From Lycium barbarum (lineage: Eukaryota; Streptophyta; Magnoliopsida; Solanales; Solanaceae), in assembly GCF_019175385.1 (NCBI RefSeq), contig NC_083341.1:15763203-15827202 (forward strand): a DNA stretch of 64,000 nucleotides, written 5' to 3'. Below the pieces are notes generated by a model. That model saw only the letters and a list, made by a program, of their open reading frames with translations, made no database searches and was not told the origin of the DNA. The position numbers and the translations under genes are program-made. This document shows positions 1 to 10,220 of this stretch, in pieces. Position 1 is the first letter of the stretch. Each line of letters starts with the position of its first letter.

Positions 1-348
1 GCGAGCACAATCTCTTGGTGCTCGTGATCACAGTAGATCAAATACGGGGGCGCTTGACCCGATGTTTGTTCATATGTTACCCGTTTAACTACCCAATCCG
101 GGTTTAACCTGTACCCGCCAGCTGGCGGGTACTTTGGGTTACGGAGATTTGGTTCGTACACTGCAAGAATTATACGGCAGAGACGTGGCACTGGTTCGAA
201 TTCCTCGTAGGTTGCTGAAGGCCACGTGGCACTGTCGTCATTGCCGATGTATGTGCACCGTTTCCATGCCCAACGGAGACAACCAAAGACCAGCACACAT
301 TCAACTCCACAAGAAACCGACATTAATTACTGAGATCAACAAGGGCAG
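1..348. other. Gene-free left edge of the window
   Basis: No convincing coding sequence. The longest open stretch (134-370) starts at TTG and has no recognisable domain. The sequence is less AT-rich than what follows and runs straight into the tandem repeat at 349. It may be the end of an element that lies mostly outside the window, but no terminal motif was found. Confidence 0.4.
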
Positions 349-667
349 CTCAATAAAATTAGTGGTCTGATACAATTATCACACAATTGAACTCTTCTTC
401 TAAGAGAATGGTGTCTTCTGACAACTCAATAAAATTAGTGGCCTAATATGGACTCTTTTTCTCTAAGAGAATGGGTTCTGGCGGCTCAATAAAATTAGTG
501 GCACACAATTGAACCCTTCTTCTAAGAGAATGTGTTCTGGCAGCTCAATACAATTATCACACAATTGAACACTTCTCTAAGAGGACGTGTTATTGCGGCT
601 CAATAAAATTTGTGGCATAAAATACAATTATCACAAAATTGAACTCTTCTAATAAGAGAATGTGTTT
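349..667. repeat. Five-unit imperfect tandem repeat, units 55-76 bp
   Basis: Units begin at about 349, 425, 485, 544 and 599. Each opens with CTCAATAAAATT or a close variant and closes with a 'TCTAAGAGAATG' block. Units differ by internal indels, mainly gain or loss of an ACAATTATCACACAATTGA segment, so spacing is irregular. No coding potential. This is either a small minisatellite or the repeat array of an unrecognised transposon. Confidence 0.75.
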
Positions 668-2129
668 CAAGGTCTTTTTCAAAAGGAAAGTTGGGGAAGT
701 AGCTGGAAGTTTCACGTGGGTGCTTGTGAGAATTGACTGGAAAAGATTATTGATTAGCTTATTAGTGGGATTGACAGAGACATGAAGAAAAGTGGGAAAA
801 TTAAAGTGTATACAGAGAGGATTATTAGATTCTGGTTCCTGTCTTAAGGTCTAAGTATGCGTTTTTTCCTTTTTTGATGATTTTGTGTGAAAATTTTAAA
901 CTCTTTTTCTGCATGATTATTAGTTGTGACGAGCCGTTGGGTAAATTAAGTTTGCTAATGTATTGCCGGACACCAACTGTTTCTGGTCGAATTATTTTTT
1001 CCCGTACTTTTTACCGGCTTAAATACTGTCCTGTCGGTGAGTCGAATAATTTTTCAAAGCATTTGACTTTAGAAAAAGAAATTTTATCATTTTGTTTAGA
1101 TTTATTCTAACTGTTTTAATTAGTTAGATATTAACTAAGTGAAATATTGAAAAAGGAATAGAGAATAATTTGGATAGATACTTTTATGATTTCTCTATAT
1201 CCTAATTTATGTGATACTTCTCACTTATTGAGAATTAATTTGACTAAATTTTAAAGTTAAATTAGATTAGATTAACTTAATATTTTAAGATTAAAATTTA
1301 TATATTTGAAAACTACATAAAATGTACTATAAGTTGTCAGTCTTCTCATATCAATTTGGTCAAAAAATATATCTTAAAATGTTAATAAAAATTTATACAA
1401 TTTTAATATCAGAAAGTGAAAAGTATCACATAAATTGTGGAACAAAGAGGAGTAAATGTCATTCTTAGGAGGGGTAGAAAGATATAATGCCGGGTTACAA
1501 TAAAATTAGTTAAAGTTCGAATTTATGACTTAATAATTCATGCCTACACATACTAAATTGCAAGGACTTCTAACTCATGTTGCTACGATCTTTCAAAAAA
1601 TGTCCGTCATATCTGTGTTAAGACTTAAAAAAAAAATAAAAAAAAAATAACTTTTGAAGAATCCTAACTACCCTGCCTACTAGTGCAGCACTCATTAAGG
1701 GTTATTTGGTTTGTCGTGTAAAAATTAATATTTTTTTCGAAAAGTATGAAATTATGTTATCTTGCGTTTAATTAAATTTTGATTCAAGAACTATGATCAA
1801 TTCCAGGATTATTTATACCACAATTGTGGTATATAACTTTTATGTAACACTTATGGTGTTATTTTTATATCACACTCGATCTGGGATAACAATTCATGAT
1901 TACTAATTCCGAGATAAAATATCAAAATGGTGAAGATGTTCTTCTCCAACACTTTTCTTCCGAGGTCCTTTAAAAATCATGGTTAAAACTCGAAATAAAA
2001 GTTCATCTCAATTTATCTAGTGTCCTAACATATGTTTTTTATTATACCCCGTATATCTCATTTTAAGTCCAATAAATATAATATCCATCACTAAATATTC
2101 ACTAAACAATTACATCATTAGTTAATTGT
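668..2129. other. AT-rich intergenic DNA, nothing recognised
   Basis: Very AT-rich with homopolymer runs (for example near 1627-1650). Open frames are short (874-1110 at most) and match no family I know. No terminal repeats or target duplications were found. Confidence 0.5.
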
Positions 2130-2428
2130 CGTATTATAACTTTTTTTTTGCCCGGATTTCCCTTCATTTGGGGTGGTCTTTAATTTTTTCCCCTTCAAAT
2201 TGGTGGTCTTTAAATTTTGCCCTTCGCTTAATATCCCGAGGTTGTGGGTTCGAATCCCAGCTCAATAAAATAAAAATAAAAATCACACGGCAGATTCTAC
2301 CCATGCTTTGCAAATCTGGCCATGCAAATTTTGCCTTAAGGACAAAAATTAAAGACCACCAATTTGAGGGCCAAATATTAAAGACCACCCAGCGAAGGCC
2401 AATCTGGAAAATTACCCGTATTATAACT
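2130..2428 (-). mobile_element. Short retroposon-like insertion with 12-bp target duplication
   Basis: The body is about 2142-2416, flanked by identical CGTATTATAACT at 2130-2141 and 2417-2428. A run of nine T at the left edge would be a poly(A) tail on the minus strand, and together with the long duplication this suggests LINE-type retroposition. Inside, the phrase GGTGGTCTTTAA occurs twice near the left and inverted twice near the right, so the body is partly self-complementary. A pol III B-box-like GGTTCGAATCC lies at about 2247 on the plus strand. That is the strand opposite to the one implied by the tail, so a simple tRNA-SINE is not a clean fit. Family unrecognised. Confidence 0.6.
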
Positions 2429-2747
2429 CGCTGTAATTTTGGCCTAACTTATTCACCGGTATTTCGAATTGGTCAAATGTGAAATCCAATCATATGGCCT
2501 ATCACAGGATAGGTCTAACCAAGTGAGACAAGGACACATGCTGATTTCTTGTTCGATAAATTGACTAGCTGGTCCTGCTTAATTTTGCTGAGTTGTACGT
2601 TATAAATGTGTGTGTTTCGTATTCCAAAACAACGTGAATATCGTTGTAAGCAACCACATGACTAATGTCAACGTCTACTTCTTCTATATATAAAATGAAG
2701 CTATGTGAGACATTTTTGTTGGAAATGCTCTGTGGAAATCCAGTTCT
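2429..2747. other. Intergenic DNA left of the Tat element
   Basis: About 320 bp between the retroposon and the Tat target duplication. Nothing recognised. The frame 2665-3060 crosses into the LTR and is not credible as a gene. Confidence 0.5.
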
Positions 2748-2752
2748 GAGGG

Positions 2753-3426
2753 TGTATACGGGCAAAATCAAGGACAAGATATCCTCGGTTTCCCGACAAG
2801 AAAATTATGATCGTGATGGTCTTTGCTGGATCGAACGAGTCCCAATCAGGTCCAAAGTCGGGCATTGGGTCGGAGCTAGACCGACCACACCTGGTCCTGG
2901 GTCATTGAGTTCAGTTGGAGTTAGATACCGAGATACGATGAGAAGGCGGTTAATCATGATAAGTAAGGGACCGAAATATTTGTCATCAGCCGGATATTTC
3001 GGCACCGATCTCGTTCGTCAGTTACTAAAAGATTATGTACCTTATTTAGACTTGTACTAGGGTTAGGACTCCTCTACTATATAAAGAGGCGGCCCCCTTT
3101 TACTTTTGGCAATTCTTTTTTTTTTTATTTTTTTGTTCACATGCATAAACCTAAAAAGCAATACAATTGATAGCAAATGTTCATCCATCTTTCTAAGTGT
3201 TCTATCATTGTTCATTACTCAATCACTGTAGCACGAGCTCGGTGCCCAGAGCCCGAACCAACCAAACGGTTGCTTCCCAAGGACAACCATTGCTTTACTG
3301 TGGTTTGATCATTTATACTTGCTTTCACTTCATTATTTATCGCTTAATAGTCATTCGTGTTAAATCAAACCGCATATCCTTCGCACCGCGTATAAATTTA
3401 ATTGTTATCCATTTTAAGGGTTAACA
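2753..3426 (+). repeat. 5' LTR of the Tat element
   Basis: Starts TGTATACGG and ends TTAACA (TG...CA), matching 13852-14511 along its whole length apart from substitutions and short indels. A TATA motif (CTATATAAAGAGG) lies at about 3077-3089, which would put U3 at about 330 bp and R/U5 downstream. Small open frames inside it are not genes. Confidence 0.92.
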
Positions 3427-3446
3427 GTTTGACGCCCACCATGGGG
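3427..3446 (+). promoter_or_regulatory. Primer binding site region of the Tat element
   Basis: GACGCCCACCATGGGG lies a few bases after the 5' LTR end, where the tRNA primer anneals. It resembles the GCGCC-type primer sites of plant Tat elements. I did not assign the tRNA because one base looks mutated and the match cannot be tested here. Confidence 0.55.
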
Positions 3447-3537
3447 CCTAGGATGATAGTCGTGGTTTAATACGAGTTTTGATAACACTCGATATTTTAC
3501 ACTTATTCTTTGAAGTTTGATTTCAGGTCTACTCAAC

Positions 3538-5102
3538 ATGTCAGACTCTCACCCTGTCAATTTTCATGCTGAATCAAGCCACCACGAGGAAAACAGCAAT
3601 GGGGTACCTAACAACAACGTACCCTCAGTCGATCTTAATCAGACCGGGTCATTAGTAGGTGACGTGCCAGTAGATGGGGATAATGGAGTCACATTGCAAC
3701 AGCTCAGGAACCAGTTAGAAATGGCTATGGCACAATTACAGGCCTAGCAAGCGGTTATAGCACAACTGTAAAATCAAAATCGAGCGCCCAATGCTGCCCA
3801 ATCTGAACAGACCGAGAAGACTTCCCCAAGGGAGGAAAGGCACGTTGCTGGAAACAACGGGAACGACCCCGGACAAAATATCGAGCTGATAAGAATGCTC
3901 GAGGAACTAACAAAACGAGTAGAGTCTGGGAAAAAGAAGATAGAGGCAAATGACAAGAAGGTGGAGAACTATAACACGAGGGTCGATCAAATTCCCAGTG
4001 CGCCCCCGATACTGAAGGACCGGACTCGAAGAAGTTCTTTCAAATGCCTTTCCCACCGAGTGTTGCACCAAATCCGATCCCAAAAAGGTTTCGCATGCCC
4101 GATATCCCAAAGTATAATAGGACCACTGACTCAAACGAGCATGTGACCGCGTACACATGTGCCATAAAAGGCAACGACCTCGCAGAGGACGAGAGAGAGT
4201 CGATGCTATTTAAGAAGTTCCGGAAAACCCTGTCGAAGGGAGCAATGATATAGTATCATAATTTACCTGAGCATTCAATTGATTCATTTGCTATTCTTGC
4301 AGATGCCTTTGTCAAAGCTCATGCTGAAGCCATTAAGGTTGAAACGAGGAAGTCGGACTTATTCAACGTCAAACAGCGGGATGAAGAAACCCTCTGTGAG
4401 TTCGTGGCTCGATTTCAAATGGAACGTATGGATCTATCACCGGTTCAAGACGATTGGGCCGTTCAAGCTTTTACTCAGGGTCTTAACCCAAGAAGCTCGA
4501 TCACATCTCTGGAATTGAAGCAAAATTTGGTAGAGTATCCAACAATCGCTTGGGCCGATGTAACAACAGATATCAATCGAAGATCAGGGTTGAGGATGAT
4601 AAAAATTTAAGGACTGCATCGGGATCATGACGTTCCAGTAAAGGGAACGATCGTTCGAGGTGAATGACAGATCGAGAACCGAGACCATCCCATGATAGGT
4701 ATCAGCCTCATCCACCCGATCGAAGTGGCAATGGCGCAATGCTGACTTGGGCAAGAATGATAGAAGGAATGATCGTGGTCTGAATAATCGAGGATTAATG
4801 AACAAGAATGTGATTGATAGACCATCGGGTAATGAAGAAGCCCCGAGATTATCGGAGTATAACTTCTGCATCGATGTGGCGACCATAGCAGCAGTTGTCA
4901 TCCGCAATAGAGAAACGAGACATCCAATGCCTATCCAGTCTGATCCGGAGAAACAAGATAAAAGCCTGATTTACAGGTACCATCATACCCATGGTCACCG
5001 AACCGAAGACTGTTGACAATTAAGGGAGGAGGTCGCCCGTCTATTTAACCTAGGTCACCTTCGAGAATTTCTAAGTGAACGGGCCAAAGCTCATTTCAAG
5101 AA
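3538..5102 (+). pseudogene. Tat gag, broken
   Basis: The capsid-like protein begins at the ATG at 3538, the first ATG after the leader, with an acidic Ser/Asn/Gln-rich N-terminus. An in-frame TAG (about 3745) and later stops and frameshifts split it. The retrotransposon gag domain is readable across about 4044-4610 in shifted frames: a MPDIPKYN motif, then a helix-rich part containing FVKAHA and WAVQAFTQGLNPRSS. A zinc-knuckle-like HTHGHRTEDC motif ends near 5016, where the expected first cysteine codon is TAC (Tyr) at 4972-4974. Known gypsy gag assembles particles and packages RNA; this copy cannot make an intact protein. Confidence 0.85.
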
Positions 5103-5103
5103 C

Positions 5104-5784
5104 GTGGATGCCAATAAGCGAGATGGACAGGAAGAGCTCCAACATGTGATCCACATGATTATTGGGGGAGTGGACATTCCACAGGGGCCAATAATGAAAC
5201 GCACCAAAGTTTCCATCACTAGAGAAAAACGTACACAGAGTTATGACCCCAAGAGTCCTATCTCGTTCAGTGACGAGGACATAGGAGACATCGTTCAGCC
5301 CCACAACGATGTACTGGTAATATATGTCCTTGTTAATAAATTTAGAGTTAAATGTGTGCTGATCAATCCCGGTAGCTCGGCTAATATCATCCGATGGAGA
5401 GTCATCGAGCAGCTGGGACTACTAGACCAGATCGTACCATCAGTCCGAGTCCTTAACGGGTTCAACATGGCCTGCGAAATGACAAAGGGTGAAATCACCT
5501 TACCAATCAACATAGCTGGAACCACGCAGCAGACCAAGTTTTATGTGATAGGGGGAAACATGGGATACAATGCATTATTTGGAAAACCATGGATTCACAA
5601 CATGAGAGCGGTGCCCTTAACTCTGCACCAAGCGTTAAAGTTCTCAACCCCAGAAAAAATCAAAACCATTAATGGTGAGCAACAAGCCGCAAAGGAAATG
5701 TTCGCGGTTGAGGAAGCGATTTCAGCGGCTAAGAATCTGGTATTGAAGGACGGGAAGTTGAACAAAGGGAAAGATGCCAAATAG
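5104..5784 (+). pseudogene. Tat aspartic protease region
   Basis: An open frame of about 226 codons continues from the gag tail into the retropepsin domain. The active-site loop expected to be Asp-Pro/Ser-Gly-Ser-Ser reads INPGSSANII: the Asn codon is at 5365-5367 where the catalytic Asp should be. The second half has the family's hydrophobic-Gly features (YNALFGKPWIH). Retropepsins cut the gag-pol polyprotein and work as dimers with one Asp per subunit, so this change would be inactivating. The following segment to about 6056 is a frameshifted linker to RT. Confidence 0.85.
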
Positions 5785-6056
5785 TAATCACAGGTTCTGA
5801 TCCTGGTGTCCTTGGAAGATCGGGATAGGAACGCACCAGATGAAGAAATCGACTTTGGAATCCCGAGATCCTTCGTGGTACCCGATGATTCAGATGCCAC
5901 TAAATCGACGTTGAGAAACTTGAGCAAATCATACTGTTCGTTCATCTACCGGATAAGAAGGTATACCTGAGCACGGGATTAACGTCCGAGCTCAGGAAGA
6001 AATTTATTGAATTTCTTAAAAATAACTCTGATTACTTTGCCTAGTCCCATTTAGAC

Positions 6057-6771
6057 ATGACAGGTATCCCACAGGAGGTGACAACTCACAAGCTGAGTCT
6101 GAACCCAAGTTTCCCTCCAGTTAAACAAAAAAGAAGGCTACAGCCCGAGGTCAAGCATGCGTTCATCAAAGACGAGGTATCTAAACTCCTTAAAATAGGA
6201 TCCATTCGGGAAGTTAAATACCCGGATTGGTTAGCTAATGTTGTAGTAGTACCTAAAAAGGGAAACAAATTTAGAATGTGCATAGACTATAAAGATTTAA
6301 ATAAGGCATGCCCGAAGGATTCTTTTCCTTTGCCCAGCATCAATCGTCTGATCGACGCTACGGCAGGACACGAAGTACTGAGTTTCCTCGATGCCTACTC
6401 CGGGTATAATCAAATACAGATGGACCTGGAGGACCGAGAAAAAACTTCTTTTGTGATTAGGTTTGGCACATTGTTATAATATAATGCCTTTCAGCTCGAA
6501 AAATACCGGTGCCACCTATCAGCGGCTAGTCAACCGCATGTTTGAACACCAAATAGGAAAATCAATGGAAGTTGATGACATGGTTGTTAAGTCCCTGCGA
6601 GCAGAGGACCATTTAAAGTATTTGCAGGAAACTTTCGACATGTTAAGGAAATACAACATGAAGCTGAACCCGAAAAAATGTGCCTTCGGTGTCGGCTCGG
6701 GTAAGTTTCTTGGATTCATGATATCGAATCGAGGGATCGAGATCAATCTGGACAAGATAAAGGAAATATAA
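6057..6771 (+). pseudogene. Tat reverse transcriptase, broken
   Basis: Two overlapping frames (6057-6479 and 6463-6771) give the RT domain. Visible blocks are the finger/palm start near LSLNPSFPPVKQKRR, then VVVPKKGNKFRMCIDYKDLN, then FLDAYSGYNQIQM, then a stop at about 6477 and MPFSSKNTGATYQRLVN. The catalytic Y-x-D-D box should follow MEV; the sequence reads MEVDDMVV, so the Tyr and the next residue are missing (a 6-bp loss near 6570). RT would copy element RNA to DNA in particles; this copy lacks the active-site Tyr and has internal stops. Confidence 0.88.
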
Positions 6772-6801
6772 GATATCACCATTATTGAGGACATCAAAGG
6801 G

Positions 6802-7647
6802 GTGCAAAGATTGACCGGGAGGATAGCTGCGCTAATCCTTTTCATCTCCAGATCCTCGGATAAAAGTCATCGGTTATTCTTATTGCTGAAGAAAAAAACC
6901 GACTTCGCTTGGACCCCCGAGTGTCAGAAGGCTTTAGCAGAACTCAAGAGGTATTTATCGAGCCCCCTTTTGCTACACACACCAAAGGAAAACGAGCAGT
7001 TGTACTTGTACTTGGCGGTGTCCGAGATAATGGTAAGTGGCGTCCTGATTCGAGAAAAAGAAGGTACGCAATACCCAGTTTATTATGTGAGCAAGACCTT
7101 AGGTGATGCTGAAACCAGGTACCCACACTTAGAAAAATTAGCACTTGCTTTATTGAGTGCATCTAGGAAATTAAAACCTTACTTTTAGTGTCATCCCATA
7201 TGTGTCGTAACATCATACCCCTTAAGGAATTTTATGCATAAACCCGAACTCTCAGGCCGGTTAGCAACATGGGCTATCGAGATTAACGGGTTCAATATTG
7301 AATATAAATCCCGAACTGCTATCAAATCCCAAATACTAGCGGACTTCGTGGCCGACTTTACACCGGTCATGATCCCCGAGGTCGATAAAGAATTACTCCT
7401 TATCTCGGAGACTAGTTCGGGGGTGTGGACCTTATTCACAGACGGAACTTCCAATGTGAAGGGGTCCGGATTGGGGATCATCCTTAAACCACCCACTGGT
7501 GATGTAATAAGGCAATCTATTAGATCTATTAATTTGACTAACAACGAAGCCGAGTATGAGGCTATGATTGCAGGTCTGGAACTATCTAAAGGCTTGGGAG
7601 TCGAAATCATTGAGGCCAAGTGCGATTCCCTCCTAGTGTTCAATTAA
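6802..7647 (+). pseudogene. Tat RNase H plus second (archaeal-type) RNase H
   Basis: The first part (6802-7188) is the usual gypsy RNase H following RT (LLKKKTDFAWTPECQKAL, VYYVSKTL, ETRYPHLEKLALAL), ended by a premature TAG. A short connecting region follows. From about 7420 a second RNase H begins: LFTDGTSNVKGSGLGIIL, then NNEAEYEAMIAGLELSKGLG and a KCDSLLV end. These carry the Asp/Glu/Asp pattern of the archaeal/plant-type RNase H that Tat elements acquired in addition to their own. This dual arrangement is the main basis for the Tat assignment. A stop at about 7645 and a frame change follow. Confidence 0.87.
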
Positions 7648-9135
7648 GTAGACGACACATTCGAAGTCAAGGACTACCGGATGCGGAGGTACTTAGAAAA
7701 ACTACAGGTGATACTACATCGATTCAAGGAGTAGACGCTGAGCACATGCCTCGGGATCAAAATAATGAGGCCGACGCCATGGCAAACTTGGGCTCATCGG
7801 TAGAATCAGAAGGATTCAATTCTAGAGCAGTAATGCAGTTGATGAGTTCAGTCATCGAGACCAACCATGCTGAGGTAAATTCGACCAGCCTCACTTGGGA
7901 TTGGAGAAACAAGTACATAGACTATCTTGAAACAGGAAAATTTTCATCCGATCCCAAAGAATCGAGGGCCTTCGAGCCAAAGTAGCTAGATTTTATTCGG
8001 TCGACGGCCAGTTGTACCGAAGGTCATTTTACGGTACCCTGGCAAGGTGTTTAGGGCCAGGAGAAACCGACTATGCTATGAGAGAAATTCAAGAGGGGAC
8101 TTGTGGAAATCACTCGGGAGCCGATTCACTGGTGCACAAGTTGATCAGGGTCGGTTACTACTGGAACGAGATGGAGAAGGACACAAAAGCCTTCATCCAA
8201 AAATGCAACGAGTGTCAAAGACACGCTCCATCGATACATTAACCGAGAGAGGAAATTTATCCGATCCTTTCCCCCTGGCCATTCATGAAATGGGGAATGG
8301 ACATAGTAGGGCCTTTGTGCTGGGCTCCGGGTAAGGTGCATTTTATTTTACTCATGACTGACTATTTTTCTAAATGTGTTGAAGCACAGGCATTCGAGAA
8401 AGTTAGAGAAAAGGAAGTCATCGACTTCATATATGACCACATAATCTGTCGGTTCGGGATACCCGCGAAAATTGCATGTGATAACGGGAAGTAGTTCATA
8501 GGCAGCAAAGTCAGCAAGTTCTTCGAAGAATACAAAATCAAAAAGATCTTGTCCACCCCGTATCATCCAAGTGTGAATGGTCAAGTTGAATCGACAAATA
8601 AAATTATACTACAGAACTTAAAGAAAAGGTTGACCAGGTCTAAGCACAGGTGGAAGGAGATTTTACCCGAGGTCTTATGGGTATATCGTAGATCATAAGA
8701 TCGAGTACCAGGGAAACCCCGTTCTCCCTAGTCTACGAAACCGAGGCACTAATACCCGTCGAAGTCGGTGAACCAAGCTTAAGATTTCAGCATGCTATAG
8801 AGGCGTCGAACCGCGAAGCAATGACTACTAGTCTAAATCTAGTAGATGAAAAGACGAAAGCTGTCTATGTCCGGTTAGCAGCTCAAAAGCAAAGGATGCA
8901 AATATACTATAACCGAAGGGCCAATCTTAGGTATTTTCAAATTGGGAACTTGGTACTTAGGAAAGTCACACTCCACACTAAGAATCCCAATGAAGGGAAA
9001 TTAGGCCTGAATTGGGAAGGACCATACAGAGTTACAGGCATTACCGGGAAAGGTTCCTATCAGCTTGAAACTGAAACTGGAAAACAACTTCCAAACAACT
9101 GGAATGTGGCGCACCTAAAACGATACTATTGCTAA
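7648..9135 (+). pseudogene. Tat integrase, broken
   Basis: The H2C2 zinc-binding part is at about 8060-8240: GNHSGADSLVHKL, then KCNECQRHAP. The catalytic core shows the first Asp in KWGMDIVGP (about 8290) and the second in CDNGK (about 8485), followed by an in-frame TAG where Gln is usual, and the Glu in NGQVESTNK (about 8580). The C-terminal part, with a recognisable NWEGPYRV block, ends at 9135 with HLKRYYC. Several frame changes and stops occur (8242, 8494, about 8697). Gypsy integrase inserts the DNA copy and makes 5-bp target duplications, as seen here (GAGGG). Confidence 0.87.
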
Positions 9136-10220
9136 GGTATGAATAACCTTTACTTTTTCTATTCTTTTGAGTTTAACCATGCAGGCATACATCGAAGTGG
9201 ACATTGGAAACAGCACAATGGAAGTCGAGAAGTCATAGACTTAGGACTGAAAGCACATGCTGCACTCTTTTTCTCTTCGACCGATTTTGTCTCGAGGTGG
9301 GTTTTCCGGCAAGGTTTTTAATGAGGCAGCGCCAAACAACGTGCTAATAAAATTAAGAAGACCGGTCAAGAACCCGGGACTGGGGACTGCCCATGTCGGA
9401 TCAATAGTACTCAAGCCCTCACACTTCGGACTCCAGTACTAGGGGACTATCATACCCTGGGCAAATCGATACCTATTTAAAGCCAAGGCTTGAACGATAG
9501 GATTTTTGTAAGGGCTAAACGGTCAATTGAATCGTGCCCGATTAGTTTGTTCTTGCCATGACAACTATTGTAATCTTATCTCCAGTTCTATCAATAAACG
9601 TGAAAATTTCTCAAAGTATTGTTTTGGCTGATACTATTCCTTCGCATTAATATTGCATTCTATCGGACCCCCAAGTATCCGAAATGTGCAAACTAAAGGG
9701 CTACGACCTAAATTGTTAAAGACTACGATCTAAAAACCCGAAAACGACAACCCGGCTTATCTAGTCGACTACGGTCAAAATGAGGTCAGAAGTCATTGGG
9801 ATTTTGACCCCATCACACTATGCGACTCAGAGACGTCTAAGTTCGCAAACAGAAAAATAAGGTTTTTTGCATGCCACATGTTCATTAACTTGTTAGCGGT
9901 TAACAAATAACCTCGGTATCGTCTCTGAAATTCGGTACTAAGGCAATATCATGTCGATAATACTCGACACTGAGTCATTACCACTCTAAATTTTATTTTT
10001 TGCTAAGGCAATAATGCATGCTAAGACAAAAGTGTATATCGGAAAAGCACTAAACCAAGTCAATGATTATTCTAATCCTTAAGCACAGAATATAAGGAAT
10101 ATAATGCAATGAAAAACGGTGAATAAATTGGGCAAAAGCTTTCTTATATATATGTCAAAGGTTTACAAAGGCTCAGATAACGGCCTTGAGTTTCAAAAAG
10201 CAAAGATAAATCTAAGGCTC
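9136..10220. other. Non-coding 3' region of the Tat element
   Basis: About 1.1 kb between the end of pol and the antisense gene, with no domain in either strand. A long untranslated stretch here is normal for Tat elements. No terminator or polyadenylation signal for the antisense gene could be assigned with confidence. Confidence 0.6.

Noticed and set aside
2237..2262. Possible tRNA gene (GGTTCGAATCC)
   Set aside because: Only a B-box/T-arm-like motif is present; no acceptor stem or anticodon arm can be folded around it, and it lies inside a retroposon.
2805..3060. Open frames on both strands in the LTR, repeated at 13904-14104
   Set aside because: They lie within the LTR pair, carry different changes in each copy and match no protein family.
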